Source of the DNA: SYFY01 sp031385325
GTDB lineage: Bacteria; Pseudomonadota; Gammaproteobacteria; Pseudomonadales; Azotimanducaceae
NCBI GenBank assembly: GCA_031385325.1
Contig: JANNBJ010000006.1
Span: 3,065 to 67,064, forward strand
Length of the DNA stretch: 64,000 bases
Direction: 5' to 3'
Shown here one piece after another: positions 63,856 through 64,000 of this stretch. Each line of letters begins with the position of its first letter. The first letter of the stretch is position 1. Below the pieces are notes generated by a model. It ran no database searches and was not told the DNA's origin. It was given only the letters and a program-made list of their open reading frames with translations. Made by a program: the position numbers and the translations under genes.

Positions 63856-64000
63856 CACCCTTCCTTCGCAAAGCTGACCGTTCTCAGGTCCTTGAACTAT
63901 AGCCCGGTGAATGCGAAAGAAAAAGTCCTTCGTTTATGTGTATTTAGCCAGTAGTGCTGAGAACTATTCTTCGCCAGGGAGCCTGCTCAAAAACAAAATC

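Overview
The window is about 58% GC chromosomal DNA from a gammaproteobacterium. Class I adenylate cyclase, GlnK, Rsd/AlgQ, DsbB, UbiK, LptM, DUF484, Hsp15, YrfG and NudE all point that way. Much of the gene order (trxA-ppx-hemB-rho; hemY-hemX-hemD-hemC-algR-algZ/argH; cyaA-lptM-lysA-dapF-DUF484-xerC-HAD; SutA-like-glnK/ubiK-comM) matches what I recall of Pseudomonas-type chromosomes. No rRNA, tRNA, CRISPR array, prophage or intact insertion sequence was seen. The genus cannot be fixed from this sequence alone.

Layout. 1-13 kb is accessory metabolism: the end of a DUF418 membrane protein, a two-gene MaoC-type hot-dog dehydratase, a methyltransferase, an esterase, cysteine synthase, an amidase facing a D-aminoacylase-like amidohydrolase, a ketopantoate reductase-like enzyme and a phytanoyl-CoA dioxygenase-like enzyme. 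12-21 kb is a housekeeping block: cysQ-nudE, yrfG-hslR-pckA, gshA-acpH, a FliL-like protein, a quinone oxidoreductase, dsbB and an Rsd-family regulator. 22-28 kb holds a lone ParA-type ATPase, the ABC-F protein YheS, a small-molecule kinase and a three-gene envelope-stress-like module (ECF sigma factor, membrane-anchored anti-sigma-like protein, secreted double-PDZ protein). 28-51.8 kb is the conserved core: a TetR regulator abutting hemB, ppx, trxA, rho, the heme genes, a LytTR two-component system, argH, cyaA, the lysine/diaminopimelate genes, xerC, thrC, glnK, ubiK and comM. 51.8-63.9 kb returns to metabolism: cytochrome c5, a two-subunit biotin-dependent acyl-CoA carboxylase, a pyruvate/alanine cluster (acetolactate synthase-like enzyme, class III aminotransferase, alanine dehydrogenase), an SDR enzyme, a TPR protein, alanine racemase and a dihaem cytochrome c.

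The most unusual place is 25.6-28.1 kb. Read from an upstream ATG at 27734, the ECF sigma frame is interrupted by one in-frame TGA (27669-27671). The anti-sigma-like frame then continues in the same phase directly after the sigma factor's TAG stop and has no ATG. Two near-identical 14-bp palindromes, very probably operators of the adjacent TetR protein, sit on either side of the intergenic region. Other points: a 43-residue membrane ORF with a good ribosome binding site (11701-11832), a long imperfect inverted repeat (12061-12146), an orphan terminator with folded sequence before ubiK, a short adenylate cyclase, and reading frames (flavin reductase-like gene after rho, algZ-like kinase) whose conserved part begins upstream of any ordinary start codon.
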